DNA from: an uncultured Tenacibaculum sp.
GTDB lineage: Bacteria > Bacteroidota > Bacteroidia > Flavobacteriales > Flavobacteriaceae
Assembly (NCBI GenBank): GCA_947497895.1
Contig: CANMIL010000003.1
Coordinates: 62,001-126,000 of the forward strand
Reading direction: 5' to 3'
Length of the DNA: 64,000 nucleotides
The notes under the pieces were generated by a model. It saw only the letters and a program-made list of their open reading frames with translations. It was not told the DNA's origin and did no database searches. Shown piece by piece: positions 9,429 to 19,701 of the stretch. The position numbers and the translations under genes were made by a program. Numbering within the stretch: position 1 is the stretch's first letter; the number at the start of each line of letters is the position of its first letter.

Positions 9429-10694
9429 TCAATTCACTTTATTTCTAATATCCTTAAAAATCCATTCTAGCATATTATCAACCCCTGCAGCATAACTTTG
9501 CCAATCATATCGAATTACCTTATCAGGTTGCACCCCTTCCGTAAAGCTCTCTTGAAATCGAAACAATCTTTTTGAATACGTAACTACCAGTTTAGAATTT
9601 GGCAATGTAAATTGCCCCATATCCTGGTAACCACATGGATTAGATCCCGTAGGCTCTCCAACAATTTTCGCATTTAACATTTGTCTATATTGAGAAGCAT
9701 TACTCGTTGCTGCCGAAAAGGTAACCCTATCTGTTAATACGTATACTCCATTTTTCCAATCGATACTATCCGCTAAGTTTAGATAATACCCTAAGAATGT
9801 TCCAATAAAAAAATCTCCTCCACCATTATTTCTCAAATCTATAATTAATCGCTTTATCTTATTCTTTTGGATATGACCTAAAACACTCGCTCCAAAAACT
9901 TTCATCTCATCAAATGATGGGTAACTTTCAAACTTGATATACACCGCAGATAAAGACTCTAAAGAACTAAACCAAAGAAAATCATGCTTAGCATTATCTG
10001 GTTTCTTAACCCCAACTTCTCTTCTTTCCAATTCTTCCTTTTTGCTTTTGTAATAATCTTCACTTTCAATGGAATTAATAACAACTTTGAGTTCCTTATT
10101 ATTATCATTCAAAAAGATAAGTTCAGATGTTTGAAGACTATCAATTACCTCCAAGTTGAGTAATAATTCCGAAATTGTCATATACTGACCTGTTCTTACT
10201 ATTTCTGAATGCTTATTCTCTACAAATTGAGCTACCTCTGAAACTCTTTTTGCTACTTCCTCAACATTTATTCCTTGAATTTTAATCAATCTTTTACCTA
10301 ACAAATGTTTGTACTTTGAAATAGCTTTTACAACTCTCCATTCTCCATTTACCCGATATATTTCGAAAGGAAAAACATGTTTTTTAATAGCACTAAGTGA
10401 AACGGAAGTATGACCATCACCTACCTTTCTAGTCAAACGCATTAATGCTATAATTACGTCAATTTCGTTTTTATCTTGAAGTCCTTTTTTTATATAGGAT
10501 AATTCTTTTTCAAATTCTTCCTTAGAAATGTTTTTGTAAAGATCAATGTGTTTTTCTTCTAAGTTTTTATGATATTCATTAATATCTTCTGACCAATCAC
10601 TAATCTTTTTCGATTGTGAAAACATAGAAAATTGAACTACAATAAGTACAATTACCAACATTGACAAACTCTTTACGGTCTCTTTAATCATCAT
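9429..10694 (-). CDS. S41 family peptidase (C-terminal processing protease-like)
   Basis: VGDGHTSVS; LIIDLRNNGGGDFFIG; TDRVTFSAATSNASQYRQMLNAKIVGEPTG. Confidence 0.85.
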   Translation of the reverse strand: MMIKETVKSLSMLVIVLIVVQFSMFSQSKKISDWSEDINEYHKNLEEKHIDLYKNISKEEFEKELSYIKKGLQDKNEIDVIIALMRLTRKVGDGHTSVSLSAIKKHVFPFEIYRVNGEWRVVKAISKYKHLLGKRLIKIQGINVEEVAKRVSEVAQFVENKHSEIVRTGQYMTISELLLNLEVIDSLQTSELIFLNDNNKELKVVINSIESEDYYKSKKEELERREVGVKKPDNAKHDFLWFSSLESLSAVYIKFESYPSFDEMKVFGASVLGHIQKNKIKRLIIDLRNNGGGDFFIGTFLGYYLNLADSIDWKNGVYVLTDRVTFSAATSNASQYRQMLNAKIVGEPTGSNPCGYQDMGQFTLPNSKLVVTYSKRLFRFQESFTEGVQPDKVIRYDWQSYAAGVDNMLEWIFKDIRNKVN

Positions 10695-10779
10695 TAATTG
10701 TTTTAGGTTTACGACTGCAAACCTATGGAGATGTAAGAGTTAAGAAGTACAGGAATGTTAGAACCTAACAAAATAACAC

Positions 10780-11919
10780 CTATGAAACCTGTTTTTTAAA
10801 CTCATTTGGTGTTAGCCCTGTCTGTTTTTTGAACGTATTGTAAAAAGTAGACTTGGAATTAAACCCAACTTCCAAACCAACAGAAACCAAACTGTAGTTT
10901 TCAAACTCAGGATTCCTTAATAAAAGTTTTGCTTCCTCTACTCGATAATAGTTGATAATTGTTGTAAGATTTTTGTACTCTGTTTTACTTAAAACTTGAG
11001 ATAAATATCCCGGACTAATTTCTAGCATTTCGGCTACCTTTTCTCTATTCAATTGCGCATTTAAATATATTTTCTGCGTGGTAAGTAAATTGAGTAGTTT
11101 ATTTAAATAGTCATTCGTTCCTTGCGATTCTGAATTAGATGATTTCGTATTCTCCAAAAACTTTCGGATTTCAAACTTTTCATTTGAAAACTTAAACTTA
11201 TACAAACCAATGTATATCATCCAATAAATAACAAGACTAAAGGCAATCCATAAATAAGTATGAGACTTTCGTTCATCCGAAAAAAATCTTGCTAATTCTA
11301 ATACAGCACCGTATGCATCAATAAAAAAGAAAAGTATCCAAAAGATTTTTATCCATAAAAAATGAGCTTTTGTTTTTTTCAAGAATATCATTCCGAAGGA
11401 AAGAAACAATAAGGCTATGGAATAAATTATTGATAAAAAACTGATTACTTTATAAAATATATGAATGATCTCTTGTGTAAGAAAGGAGATATTTATCCAG
11501 CCATAAAGATTATGAAATGTTACTATTATGTTAAAAAACGATAAGATTATAAATGGTACATAGAACCATTTGAACGAATTCTTTAAAGAAGTGCTTTTTG
11601 TAACTAAAAGAAAGTACCTAAACAGTGCTGCTGGATATAAAAACTGCCATAAAAAAAGATCAAAAAAACGTACTAAAAAAGGATTCTTACCAATATCCCA
11701 AAACCAATTATTTACCCCAACAATAGCAAGTATTACAAGGGATATCCCCAAATAGAAATTCGCTTTACTCCTAAGAAATTTGGATGACAAAACTACTACC
11801 CCAAGTAAAAAACAATGAATAATAGAAACAAGAGTAAAAATTTGTAAAAACGATAGGTTCATATAACTTTTCAAATCAATTGAGAGGATCTCTTTTCGTA
11901 TAAAAAAAACGTTGAACAA
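10780..11919 (-). CDS. AraC family regulator with N-terminal multi-TM domain
   Basis: Several N-terminal TM segments, then HTH_18 (REKVAEMLEISPGYLSQVLSKTEYKNL...VGLEVGFNSKSTFYNTFKKQTGLTPNEFK). Confidence 0.9.
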   Translation of the reverse strand: MFNVFFIRKEILSIDLKSYMNLSFLQIFTLVSIIHCFLLGVVVLSSKFLRSKANFYLGISLVILAIVGVNNWFWDIGKNPFLVRFFDLFLWQFLYPAALFRYFLLVTKSTSLKNSFKWFYVPFIILSFFNIIVTFHNLYGWINISFLTQEIIHIFYKVISFLSIIYSIALLFLSFGMIFLKKTKAHFLWIKIFWILFFFIDAYGAVLELARFFSDERKSHTYLWIAFSLVIYWMIYIGLYKFKFSNEKFEIRKFLENTKSSNSESQGTNDYLNKLLNLLTTQKIYLNAQLNREKVAEMLEISPGYLSQVLSKTEYKNLTTIINYYRVEEAKLLLRNPEFENYSLVSVGLEVGFNSKSTFYNTFKKQTGLTPNEFKKQVS

Positions 11920-12024
11920 GTTAAAAACATTCTAATTAATTAAAGATGTTTTTCATTTAAAAATGTAATGAATACCTGTTTTATACGTCCAAAAAGGTAT
12001 CAAAGATTCAAAAACTGAAAAATT

Positions 12025-12735
12025 ATGCGAAAAATAATTACAATCTGCCTTTTTCTTTTCATAGGCTACCAAACACAGGCTCAGACGGATGTTTTCGACG
12101 CTTTGCTAAAAACATATGTTGACGAGCGAGGAAATGTCGATTACGTGGGTTTACGAAAAAACAAAGCTGTTTTAGACATCTATTTAAAACACCTCGAAAA
12201 AACCATTCCTGGCAAAAGATGGTCTTCAAATAAATCGAAAGCATTTTGGATAAATGTTTACAATGCCTATACGATAAAGTTAATCTTAGATAGCTACCCT
12301 CTAAAAAAGATTACTGCTATTAAGCGCAAAGGAAGAAACGCATGGAAAATACCATTTGCTAAAGTAGGTAAAGAAACGTACTCTCTTGATTACATTGAAC
12401 ACAAAATTTTGCGAAGATGGCATGACGACCCTAGAATTCATGTTGGAATAAATGCAGCTTCGAAATCTGGGCCTAAATTTGTAAATTTTGCTTTTACAGA
12501 AGCTAATATCCACGAGAAATTAGAAGGATTAATGAGTGATTTCATTAATGACACCACTAAAAATAAAATTTCACTTGATAAAGTTGAAGTTTCAAAAATA
12601 TTTGAATGGTATCAAGAGGATTTTACCCTAAAAATTTCACTTGTTGATTACTTGAATAAATATTCTAAAGTTAAGGCTAACGATAATGCTCAGGTTGTTT
12701 ATTTAGATTACGACTGGACATTAAATGAAAAATAA
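12025..12735 (+). CDS. DUF547 domain-containing protein
   Basis: KAFWINVYNAYTIKLILDSYPLKKI ... YSLDYIEHKILRR... is the DUF547 signature; signal peptide present. Confidence 0.88.
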   Translation: MRKIITICLFLFIGYQTQAQTDVFDALLKTYVDERGNVDYVGLRKNKAVLDIYLKHLEKTIPGKRWSSNKSKAFWINVYNAYTIKLILDSYPLKKITAIKRKGRNAWKIPFAKVGKETYSLDYIEHKILRRWHDDPRIHVGINAASKSGPKFVNFAFTEANIHEKLEGLMSDFINDTTKNKISLDKVEVSKIFEWYQEDFTLKISLVDYLNKYSKVKANDNAQVVYLDYDWTLNEK

Positions 12736-12784
12736 AGACAAGGTTATTAAATAACGCTTATTACTACATTGTCTAGAAGGCAGG

Positions 12785-12815
12785 GGATTAGATGTATTCT
12801 AATCCTCTTTTTTTT
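12785..12815 (+). terminator. Rho-independent terminator (overlaps the 3' end of the convergent GNAT gene)
   Basis: GGATTAGA-tgtat-TCTAATCC followed by a T-run. Confidence 0.75.
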
Positions 12816-13326
12816 CAACTGAAAACAACATAAGTTCTTCATCATCATTTGGAAGTCGTACGTATTTATTGAAATTTAATCCTAACTTTTTTAGAAGTCC
12901 TTGAGAGGCTACATTTTCCTTTACAGTAATTCCCGACACCTTTGAAATTCCGAAATCAGTAAAAGCCATTTCCATAATTTTTTGTGAAGCCTCATAACCA
13001 TAGCCTTTACCTTCGTAGCTAGGCAAAAAAGCAAACCCTATATCCACTCCTTCAAGTCCTTCCCGATCATACAAACCACAACTACCTACTTTAACACCAT
13101 CTTCCTTTCTTATTACGATATAATTACCATAACCTAACCTTTCGCTTTGAGGTAGCATCTTCTCTCTAATGTATTCCGAAGCATCTTCGAGACTATGCAC
13201 ATTCCTTTCTCCTATGAATTGTTTCCATTTTGGTGTATTGAATAATTCCAAAATAAAGGAGGCATCATCAAGATCTGTCAGTTTAAGTATAAGTCTTTCA
13301 GTATCTAATATTGGGTAGTTTTTCAT
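12799..13326 (-). CDS. GNAT family N-acetyltransferase (RimJ/RimL type)
   Basis: TERLILKLTDLDDASFILELFN; FLPSYEGKGYGYEASQKIMEMAF; GITVKENVASQGLLKKLGL. Confidence 0.9.
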   Translation of the reverse strand: MKNYPILDTERLILKLTDLDDASFILELFNTPKWKQFIGERNVHSLEDASEYIREKMLPQSERLGYGNYIVIRKEDGVKVGSCGLYDREGLEGVDIGFAFLPSYEGKGYGYEASQKIMEMAFTDFGISKVSGITVKENVASQGLLKKLGLNFNKYVRLPNDDEELMLFSVEKKED

Positions 13327-13358
13327 TTATATGATCAATTAAATATGTTCATAAATTT

Positions 13359-13390
13359 AAAAAACCCATATCAAATGATATGGGTTTTTT
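13359..13390 (-). terminator. Rho-independent terminator of the odhAB operon
   Basis: AAAACCCATATCA-aat-GATATGGGTTTTTT with symmetrical A/T tails. Confidence 0.75.
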
Positions 13391-13432
13391 AATTCAAATA
13401 TGTAAAAATTAAAATATACCTAGAAAAGTATA

Positions 13433-14638
13433 TTATAACTCTAATGCCTTGGTTGGATTGTTATCCATTAATAACTCAACTGGGTTTTCTAAAGCTTCTT
13501 TTACTGCCACTAAGAATCCAACGGACTCACGTCCATCAATAATTCTGTGATCGTAAGATAATGCTACATACATAATTGGTCTAATAACAACTTGACCATC
13601 TTCTGCAACTGGGCGGTTTACGATATTGTGCATTCCTAAAATTCCACTCTGAGGAGGATTGATAATAGGAGTTGATAACATAGAACCAAATACTCCACCA
13701 TTTGTAATAGTAAAAGTACCACCAGTCATTTCATCAACCGTAATTTGACCATCTCTAGCTCTTAAAGCTAAACGCTTTACTTCGCTTTCAACACCTCTAA
13801 AAGAAAGGTTTTCTGCATTTCTAATTACAGGAACCATTAATCCTTTAGGTCCAGAAACTGCGATAGAGATATCTTGGAAATCGTGAGATATTTTAAAATC
13901 TCCATCAATCATTGAGTTTACATCTGGATACATTCTTAAAGCTCTTACCACAGCTAAAGTGAAGAATGACATAAATCCTAAACTAACTCCGTGTTTTGCT
14001 TTAAATGTTTCTTTATATTCTTTACGTAAATTGAATATTGGTTGCATGTTAACTTCGTTAAATGTAGTTAACATTGCTGTTTCATTTTTTACAGATACTA
14101 AACGCTGCGCAACTTTTCTACGTAACATAGAAAGTTTTTTACGTTCAGTTGTACGAGTACCATTTCCAGGAGTTCCCATTGAAGGAACAGCATTAACAGC
14201 ATCTTCCTTGGTAACTCTACCGTCTTTTCCAGTTCCTTTTACATCAGAAGCACTCATTCCTTTTTCTGCTAATACTTTCTTAGCAGCCGGAGAAGCCGTA
14301 CCTGTTGCATAGGTTTCTTTTGCTGGTTCAGCCTTTGGAGCCTCTTTCTTTTCTTCTTTTGCTGGTTCAGCCTTTGCTGCAGAAGCTCCTTCTGGTTTTG
14401 GAGCATCCATATCAATTAAACAAACTACAGCCCCAACTTCAACAGCGTCTCCCTCTTCAGCTTTTAAGGTGATTATTCCACTTTCCTCGGCAGGTAACTC
14501 TAACGTTGCTTTGTCAGAATCAACTTCGGCAATTGGTTGATCTTTTTCAACATAATCACCATCTTCAACTAACCATGTTGCTATTTCTACTTCGGTAATT
14601 GATTCCCCCGGAGAAGGAACTTTCATTTCTAAAACCAT
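13433..14638 (-). CDS. odhB: 2-oxoglutarate dehydrogenase E2, dihydrolipoyllysine-residue succinyltransferase
   Basis: Lipoyl domain [18 protein letters not shown]-type; E3-binding motif; catalytic [25 protein letters not shown]. Confidence 0.96.
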   Translation of the reverse strand: MVLEMKVPSPGESITEVEIATWLVEDGDYVEKDQPIAEVDSDKATLELPAEESGIITLKAEEGDAVEVGAVVCLIDMDAPKPEGASAAKAEPAKEEKKEAPKAEPAKETYATGTASPAAKKVLAEKGMSASDVKGTGKDGRVTKEDAVNAVPSMGTPGNGTRTTERKKLSMLRRKVAQRLVSVKNETAMLTTFNEVNMQPIFNLRKEYKETFKAKHGVSLGFMSFFTLAVVRALRMYPDVNSMIDGDFKISHDFQDISIAVSGPKGLMVPVIRNAENLSFRGVESEVKRLALRARDGQITVDEMTGGTFTITNGGVFGSMLSTPIINPPQSGILGMHNIVNRPVAEDGQVVIRPIMYVALSYDHRIIDGRESVGFLVAVKEALENPVELLMDNNPTKALEL

Positions 14639-14674
14639 CAGTTCTAAATTTTATATCTGAATTTATTCTTTTGT

Positions 14675-17434
14675 TTATTTTTTTGTTAACTCTCTGAATG
14701 CATCAACATCCAAGTCAAACACTTTTGCCATCACAGTATCTTGACGACGTTCGTAACGTTTTTTAGATCCAGCAGCTGGTGCCGAACGGTAATTTCTTGA
14801 AACACACTCTAAACGTGCTAATTCAAAACGCTCTAACATATGCGCCCAAGCTCCCATATTCTTTGGCTCTTCTTGAGCCCAAACATAACGCTCTACATTT
14901 GGATACTTATCCATGATCTCTTTGATCTTCTCAGTATGTAATGGGAATAACTGTTCAATTCTAATTAAGGCTACATCATTTCTGTTCAGTAACTCTCTCT
15001 TTTGTTCAAGATCATAGTAGAATTTCCCTGTACAGAACACCATTTTCTTTACGTTTTCTGGAGCAATTGTATCGTCGATCACTTCTTGAAAACCTCCAGA
15101 AGCTAATTCTTCCATAGTACTAACCGCTTTTGGTAAACGTAATAAACTTTTTGGAGTAAACACGATCAACGGCTTTCTGAAATCACGTTTCATCTGTCTA
15201 CGTAAAATATGATAGATATTTGCTGGAGTAGAACAGTTTGCTATTGTCCAGTTATCCTTACCACATGATTGTAAGAAACGCTCAATTCTGGCAGAAGAGT
15301 GCTCAGGTCCTTGACCTTCATAACCATGAGGCAATAACATCACCAATCCGTTTTGAAGTTTCCACTTATCTTCAGCTGAAGATATGTATTGGTCAAACAT
15401 AATTTGAGCTCCGTTGGCAAAGTCTCCAAACTGAGCTTCCCAAATCGTCAAGGTATTCGGAGCCGCCATTGCGTATCCGTAATCAAAACCAAGAACTCCA
15501 TATTCTGATAAATGAGAATTATAAATGGTCATTTCACCTTTATTATTCGCATTTGTATTTAAAAGGTTAATCCTTTCTTCAGAAACCTCATCTCTCATAA
15601 TAGCATGACGATGTGAGAACGTACCTCTTTCCACATCCTCTCCTGAGATTCTTACATCATAACCTTCTTCTAATAAAGTACCATAAGCCAAGTTTTCAGC
15701 AGTTCCCCAATCCAATTGGTTTGTTTCAAAAACTCTTTTTGCTCTATCTTTTAATATTCTATTTGCCTTTCTAACAAACTTAACTCCTTCTGGAGCTGCA
15801 GAAATAACTTTCGCAATTCCCTTTAACTTTTCAAGATCATAAGTAGTATCAACTGGTTGAAGCATAGCCTCTAGCTGTTTTCTTATAAATCCTTCCCAAA
15901 CCTCAGGCATAAATTCATTTACACGAGAAGACTCTTGCTTTTTAGACTCTTGGAATTCCGACTCAAGCATGCCTTTAAAGTCAGTTGTCATTTGATCAAC
16001 ATACGAATCATCAACATTTCCTTCTGCCTTTAATTTCTCCGCATAAATCACTTTAGGATTCTTATGCTTTGCTATTGCTTTATATAAGTTTGGTTGTGTA
16101 AACGTTGGTTCATCACCTTCGTTATGACCGTACTTTCTATATCCTAATAAATCGATGAACACATCGCGCTTGAATTTCATTCTAAACTCAACCGCTAGTT
16201 GCATAGCATGACATACTGCTTCTGCATCATCAGCGTTTACGTGAAGTACTGGCGATAAAGTAACTTTAGCTACATCTGTACAATAGGTACTTGAACGAGC
16301 GTCTAGGTAATTTGTAGTAAATCCAACTTGGTTGTTTACCACGACATGAATTGTACCTCCAGTTTTATACCCATTTAATTGAGCCATTTGAACAACCTCG
16401 TATACAATTCCTTGTCCAGCTATTGCAGCATCACCATGAACTAAAATTGGTAAAATCTTTCCGCTATCACCATCATAATCATTATCGATTTTAGCTCTAA
16501 CGATACCTTCTACAACCGCATCCACTGTTTCTAAGTGAGAAGGGTTAGGTACTAAGTTCATTTTTATTTCCTGCCCTTCTTTATAAGTTTTACTCAAGGT
16601 TAATCCTAAGTGATATTTTACATCACCATCAATATCTTGATCTTCAAAATCCTTTCCTTCAAATTCACTAAATAAATCTCTTACAGGTTTTCTGAAGATA
16701 TTTACCAATGTATTCAAACGTCCTCTGTGAGCCATTCCTAGTACACATTCCTTAACTCCATAAGACTCAGCTGCATCTTTTAATGCCATACTAATACCTG
16801 GAATTAAAGTTTCACCTCCCTCTAAAGAGAAACGTTTTTGTCCAACATACTTTGTTTGTAAGAAATTTTCGAACCCAACTGCTTGATTCAACTTAGAAAG
16901 AATATACTTCTTCGTTTCATCACTATATTTTGGATGGTTATCATTTTGATTTAAACGATTTTGCCACCATTTTAATTCTTCAGGGTTTCGCAAAAACATG
17001 TACTCAACTCCAATACTATCACAATAAATAGTTTGTAAGTGTTGAATAATTTCGCCTAAGGTTTTTGGTCCTATTCCTAAAATTTCACCTGCACGAAAAA
17101 CAGTAGATAAGTCGTTCTTTGAAAGCCCAAAATTCTCAATATCTAAGGTCGGAGTATATTTTCTCCTATCTCTAACTGGGTTTGTTTTGGTAAATAAATG
17201 TCCTCTTGTTCGATATCCATTTATTAAATCGATTACTAAAAATTCCTTACGAACCTCTTCAGGAACTTCAAATGAATTCTCATCTGTTTCCAAATAATCT
17301 TCACTTGCAAAATCATATCCTTGGAAAAAACTTCTCCAACTTGGTTCTACCGCATCAGGATTTCTTTGATATTGGTCGTACAAATCACCTATAAAACCTG
17401 TGTGTACTGCGTTTAAGAACGAAAACTTGTCCAT
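14675..17434 (-). CDS. odhA: 2-oxoglutarate dehydrogenase E1 component
   Basis: Full-length E1: FLNAVHTGFIGDLYDQYQRNPDAVEPSWRSFFQGY...; GMAHRGRLNTLVNI; VHGDAAIAGQGIVYE. Confidence 0.97.
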   Translation of the reverse strand: MDKFSFLNAVHTGFIGDLYDQYQRNPDAVEPSWRSFFQGYDFASEDYLETDENSFEVPEEVRKEFLVIDLINGYRTRGHLFTKTNPVRDRRKYTPTLDIENFGLSKNDLSTVFRAGEILGIGPKTLGEIIQHLQTIYCDSIGVEYMFLRNPEELKWWQNRLNQNDNHPKYSDETKKYILSKLNQAVGFENFLQTKYVGQKRFSLEGGETLIPGISMALKDAAESYGVKECVLGMAHRGRLNTLVNIFRKPVRDLFSEFEGKDFEDQDIDGDVKYHLGLTLSKTYKEGQEIKMNLVPNPSHLETVDAVVEGIVRAKIDNDYDGDSGKILPILVHGDAAIAGQGIVYEVVQMAQLNGYKTGGTIHVVVNNQVGFTTNYLDARSSTYCTDVAKVTLSPVLHVNADDAEAVCHAMQLAVEFRMKFKRDVFIDLLGYRKYGHNEGDEPTFTQPNLYKAIAKHKNPKVIYAEKLKAEGNVDDSYVDQMTTDFKGMLESEFQESKKQESSRVNEFMPEVWEGFIRKQLEAMLQPVDTTYDLEKLKGIAKVISAAPEGVKFVRKANRILKDRAKRVFETNQLDWGTAENLAYGTLLEEGYDVRISGEDVERGTFSHRHAIMRDEVSEERINLLNTNANNKGEMTIYNSHLSEYGVLGFDYGYAMAAPNTLTIWEAQFGDFANGAQIMFDQYISSAEDKWKLQNGLVMLLPHGYEGQGPEHSSARIERFLQSCGKDNWTIANCSTPANIYHILRRQMKRDFRKPLIVFTPKSLLRLPKAVSTMEELASGGFQEVIDDTIAPENVKKMVFCTGKFYYDLEQKRELLNRNDVALIRIEQLFPLHTEKIKEIMDKYPNVERYVWAQEEPKNMGAWAHMLERFELARLECVSRNYRSAPAAGSKKRYERRQDTVMAKVFDLDVDAFRELTKK

Positions 17435-17681
17435 ATTGTATGTTATACTTTTCTTTTTTTAGAAGAATTCAATTAAACTTCAATGTTATAAACGAATTCT
17501 AAGAATAATGGCTACAAAAGTACAACTTTTAGTAAAAACTAAGATTCTTTTTAATCTTAATTTAACAAGGTATTCCTCCTATTTTTTTTGACCAAAACAC
17601 AATTAAGTCAAATTTTATATTGATTTAAATTATTGATTTTCAAAACACACTAAAAAACATTGCGTTTTTTATTCATTTTTA

Positions 17682-17712
17682 TTTGCAGATAAATAAAAAT
17701 CTCTTAAATTTG
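17682..17712 (+). promoter_or_regulatory. Bacteroidota sigma-A-type promoter for tRNA-Asn
   Basis: TTTG at 17682-17685, 19-nt spacer, TAAATTTG (TAnnTTTG) at 17705-17712, 33 bp before the tRNA. Confidence 0.6.
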
Positions 17713-17745
17713 CACTCGCATTTGAAAACAATATAGTTTTTAAAT

Positions 17746-17819
17746 TCCTCCTTAGCTCAGTTGGTTAGAGCATCTGACTGTTAATCAGAGGGTCCTTGGT
17801 TCGAGCCCAAGAGGAGGAG
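17746..17819 (+). tRNA. tRNA-Asn(GTT), copy 1
   Basis: Cloverleaf TCCTCCT...AGGAGGA; anticodon loop CTGTTAA within TCTGA/TCAGA stem; T-loop GGTTCGAGCC. CCA not encoded. Confidence 0.95.
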
Positions 17820-17883
17820 CAAAAGGCAAGTTGGAAGCCGATAATTTCCAAATTTTACATATATTTAGTTCAGCAAAGAACAT

Positions 17884-17957
17884 TCCTCTTTAGCTCAGTT
17901 GGTTAGAGCATCTGACTGTTAATCAGAGGGTCCTTGGTTCGAGCCCAAGAAGAGGAG
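17884..17957 (+). tRNA. tRNA-Asn(GTT), copy 2
   Basis: Same body as copy 1; acceptor stem TCCTCTT/AAGAGGA (compensatory pair change). Confidence 0.95.
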
Positions 17958-17960
17958 CAA

Positions 17961-17989
17961 AAAACACCACAGAAAAGTGGTGTTTTTTT
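17961..17989 (+). terminator. Rho-independent terminator after the tRNA pair
   Basis: AAAACACCAC-agaaaa-GTGGTGTTTTTTT. Confidence 0.85.
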
Positions 17990-18088
17990 ATTTGATATAA
18001 TTCAAAGGTAAAAACACTATCTTGTGCATTCTTTAATATTTAAACCATAAGAAGAATTTCAGAATAAACATCTTTAGCCTGAATACAT

Positions 18089-18622
18089 ATGAAATTAAAA
18101 AAAGGAACCGTTATTTGGTTTTTCGGATTATCAGGGTCGGGAAAAACAACATTGGCTGAAGGACTTCATAAAAAACTATTGAATAAAGGCTTTTTAACTA
18201 GAAGATTAGATGGAGACCTACTCCGTAAAAGCTTAAACGCAGATTTAGGTTTTGACGAGAACGATAGAAAGGAAAACATCAGAAGAGCCGCTGAAATTTC
18301 AAAACTATTTTCAGAAATAGGAGTAATTACTATTTGTTCATTTATTACCCCAAAAGAAGATTTAAGAAATTTAGTTAAAGAAATCATTGGAAAAGAAACC
18401 GTTATTGATATTTATGTTAATTGCCCTATTGAAACATGCATTAGACGAGATGTAAAGGGCCTCTATAAAAAAGCTCTGAATAAAGAAATTTCAAACTTTA
18501 CAGGAATAGATTCGGTCTTTGAATTCCCTCAAAACTTTAGTTTCATTGTTAATACAGAACAGGAATCAATAGAACATAGCATTAACACTATCGCTCACTT
18601 TTTAGAAATAGACCAAAACTAA
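18089..18622 (+). CDS. cysC: Adenylylsulfate (APS) kinase
   Basis: P-loop FGLSGSGKTTLAEGL; LDGDLLRKSLNADLGFDENDRKENIRRAAEIS; DVKGLYKKA. Confidence 0.92.
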   Translation: MKLKKGTVIWFFGLSGSGKTTLAEGLHKKLLNKGFLTRRLDGDLLRKSLNADLGFDENDRKENIRRAAEISKLFSEIGVITICSFITPKEDLRNLVKEIIGKETVIDIYVNCPIETCIRRDVKGLYKKALNKEISNFTGIDSVFEFPQNFSFIVNTEQESIEHSINTIAHFLEIDQN

Positions 18623-19689
18623 CTTAAAAGAAGTGCACATAACTCATGCGTAGAATAACCATCTTTATTTTTAATACCCAACAACATATCTCCAAAGGCA
18701 TTTATTTCTAAAACATACACTTGTTTTTTTGGTGTTAGAAGTACATCAACTCCCGCATAGAATAGTTTGGGATAACAACGCATAGCCTTTTCCGCAATTG
18801 TTTTTATTTTTTTTACTGAATTAGAATCTAAATTTAGATTTTCTAATTTTAATTTTTTATTACCTAAATGTAGATTAGTTATCGTATGATTACTCCCTCG
18901 CGGCACTATAAATTCTGATTTACCATTTATTACTACTACTCTGAAATCTACATTTAAATTTTCATGTTTTAATTTAGGTAACCACCATTCGACGTGTAAA
19001 GATTCAAAAGGTATTTTAGACCAAATACTTTCAATATCTTTTTGAGTTCTATAGTATTTCAGTTTTAAACTATTATATATGATGTCTTCCTTCAAATCAA
19101 TGGTTGTATATAAATGGAGGTTTCTTTTATCCTTATATCTGAAAGCCATTATACCTGAAGCGGATGATCCTGATTTCGGCTTTAAAAACACTTGATGAAT
19201 ATGTTTTGTAAGCATTATTTTTTTCAACTCAGTATAAGACTTACAGCTTAGTGAAGGGGGAACTGAAACACCATTCACCCTCAGTTTCTCAATGGCCTTA
19301 GACTTATCGAACACTTCCAATACCTCTAATGGATCATTAATGAAAGTTATTTTATAAGACTTTTCTAAACCCTTAATCCTTTTTAACAAAATACTCCACC
19401 CCTTATACCATAAATAAAAGTCAGATATTTCTCCGAAATAAAAAGTTTTATTCTGAACTACCTCTCTTTGTATGTCATTATCACAAGCTAATAAAAGAAT
19501 TTGTTTGTAGGTTTCAAAGTCTTCACCTGAAGACTCTAAGCGAACATAATACTCTACTTGGTCAGAAAGTGAGAAACTATTATTGATAATACTACTATAA
19601 GTAATACAAATCAGCTCCTTTTTAAGAGCTGATTCCCAAAACTGTACACGCCTAGAATTTTTAGGCGCTATTATAACATGTTGCTTCAA
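18619..19689 (-). CDS. STM4014 family protein (ATP-grasp-like)
   Basis: ATP-grasp-like segments (VFLKPKSGSSASGIMAFRYK; FYAGVDVLLTPKKQVYVLEINAFGDMLLG), plus position in the STM4011-4015 neighbourhood. Confidence 0.8.
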   Translation of the reverse strand: MKQHVIIAPKNSRRVQFWESALKKELICITYSSIINNSFSLSDQVEYYVRLESSGEDFETYKQILLLACDNDIQREVVQNKTFYFGEISDFYLWYKGWSILLKRIKGLEKSYKITFINDPLEVLEVFDKSKAIEKLRVNGVSVPPSLSCKSYTELKKIMLTKHIHQVFLKPKSGSSASGIMAFRYKDKRNLHLYTTIDLKEDIIYNSLKLKYYRTQKDIESIWSKIPFESLHVEWWLPKLKHENLNVDFRVVVINGKSEFIVPRGSNHTITNLHLGNKKLKLENLNLDSNSVKKIKTIAEKAMRCYPKLFYAGVDVLLTPKKQVYVLEINAFGDMLLGIKNKDGYSTHELCALLLS

Positions 19690-19701
19690 AAGGTCCTAAC
19701 A

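Noticed and set aside
13959-14312. 117-aa plus-strand ORF antisense to odhB
   Set aside because: Lies fully inside a conserved enzyme gene on the opposite strand with no RBS or family motif; a shadow ORF from codon bias.
17746-17957. tRNA pair as an integration (att) site for a mobile element
   Set aside because: No integrase, transposase or att-like direct repeat of the tRNA 3' end beyond the second tRNA copy itself was seen.
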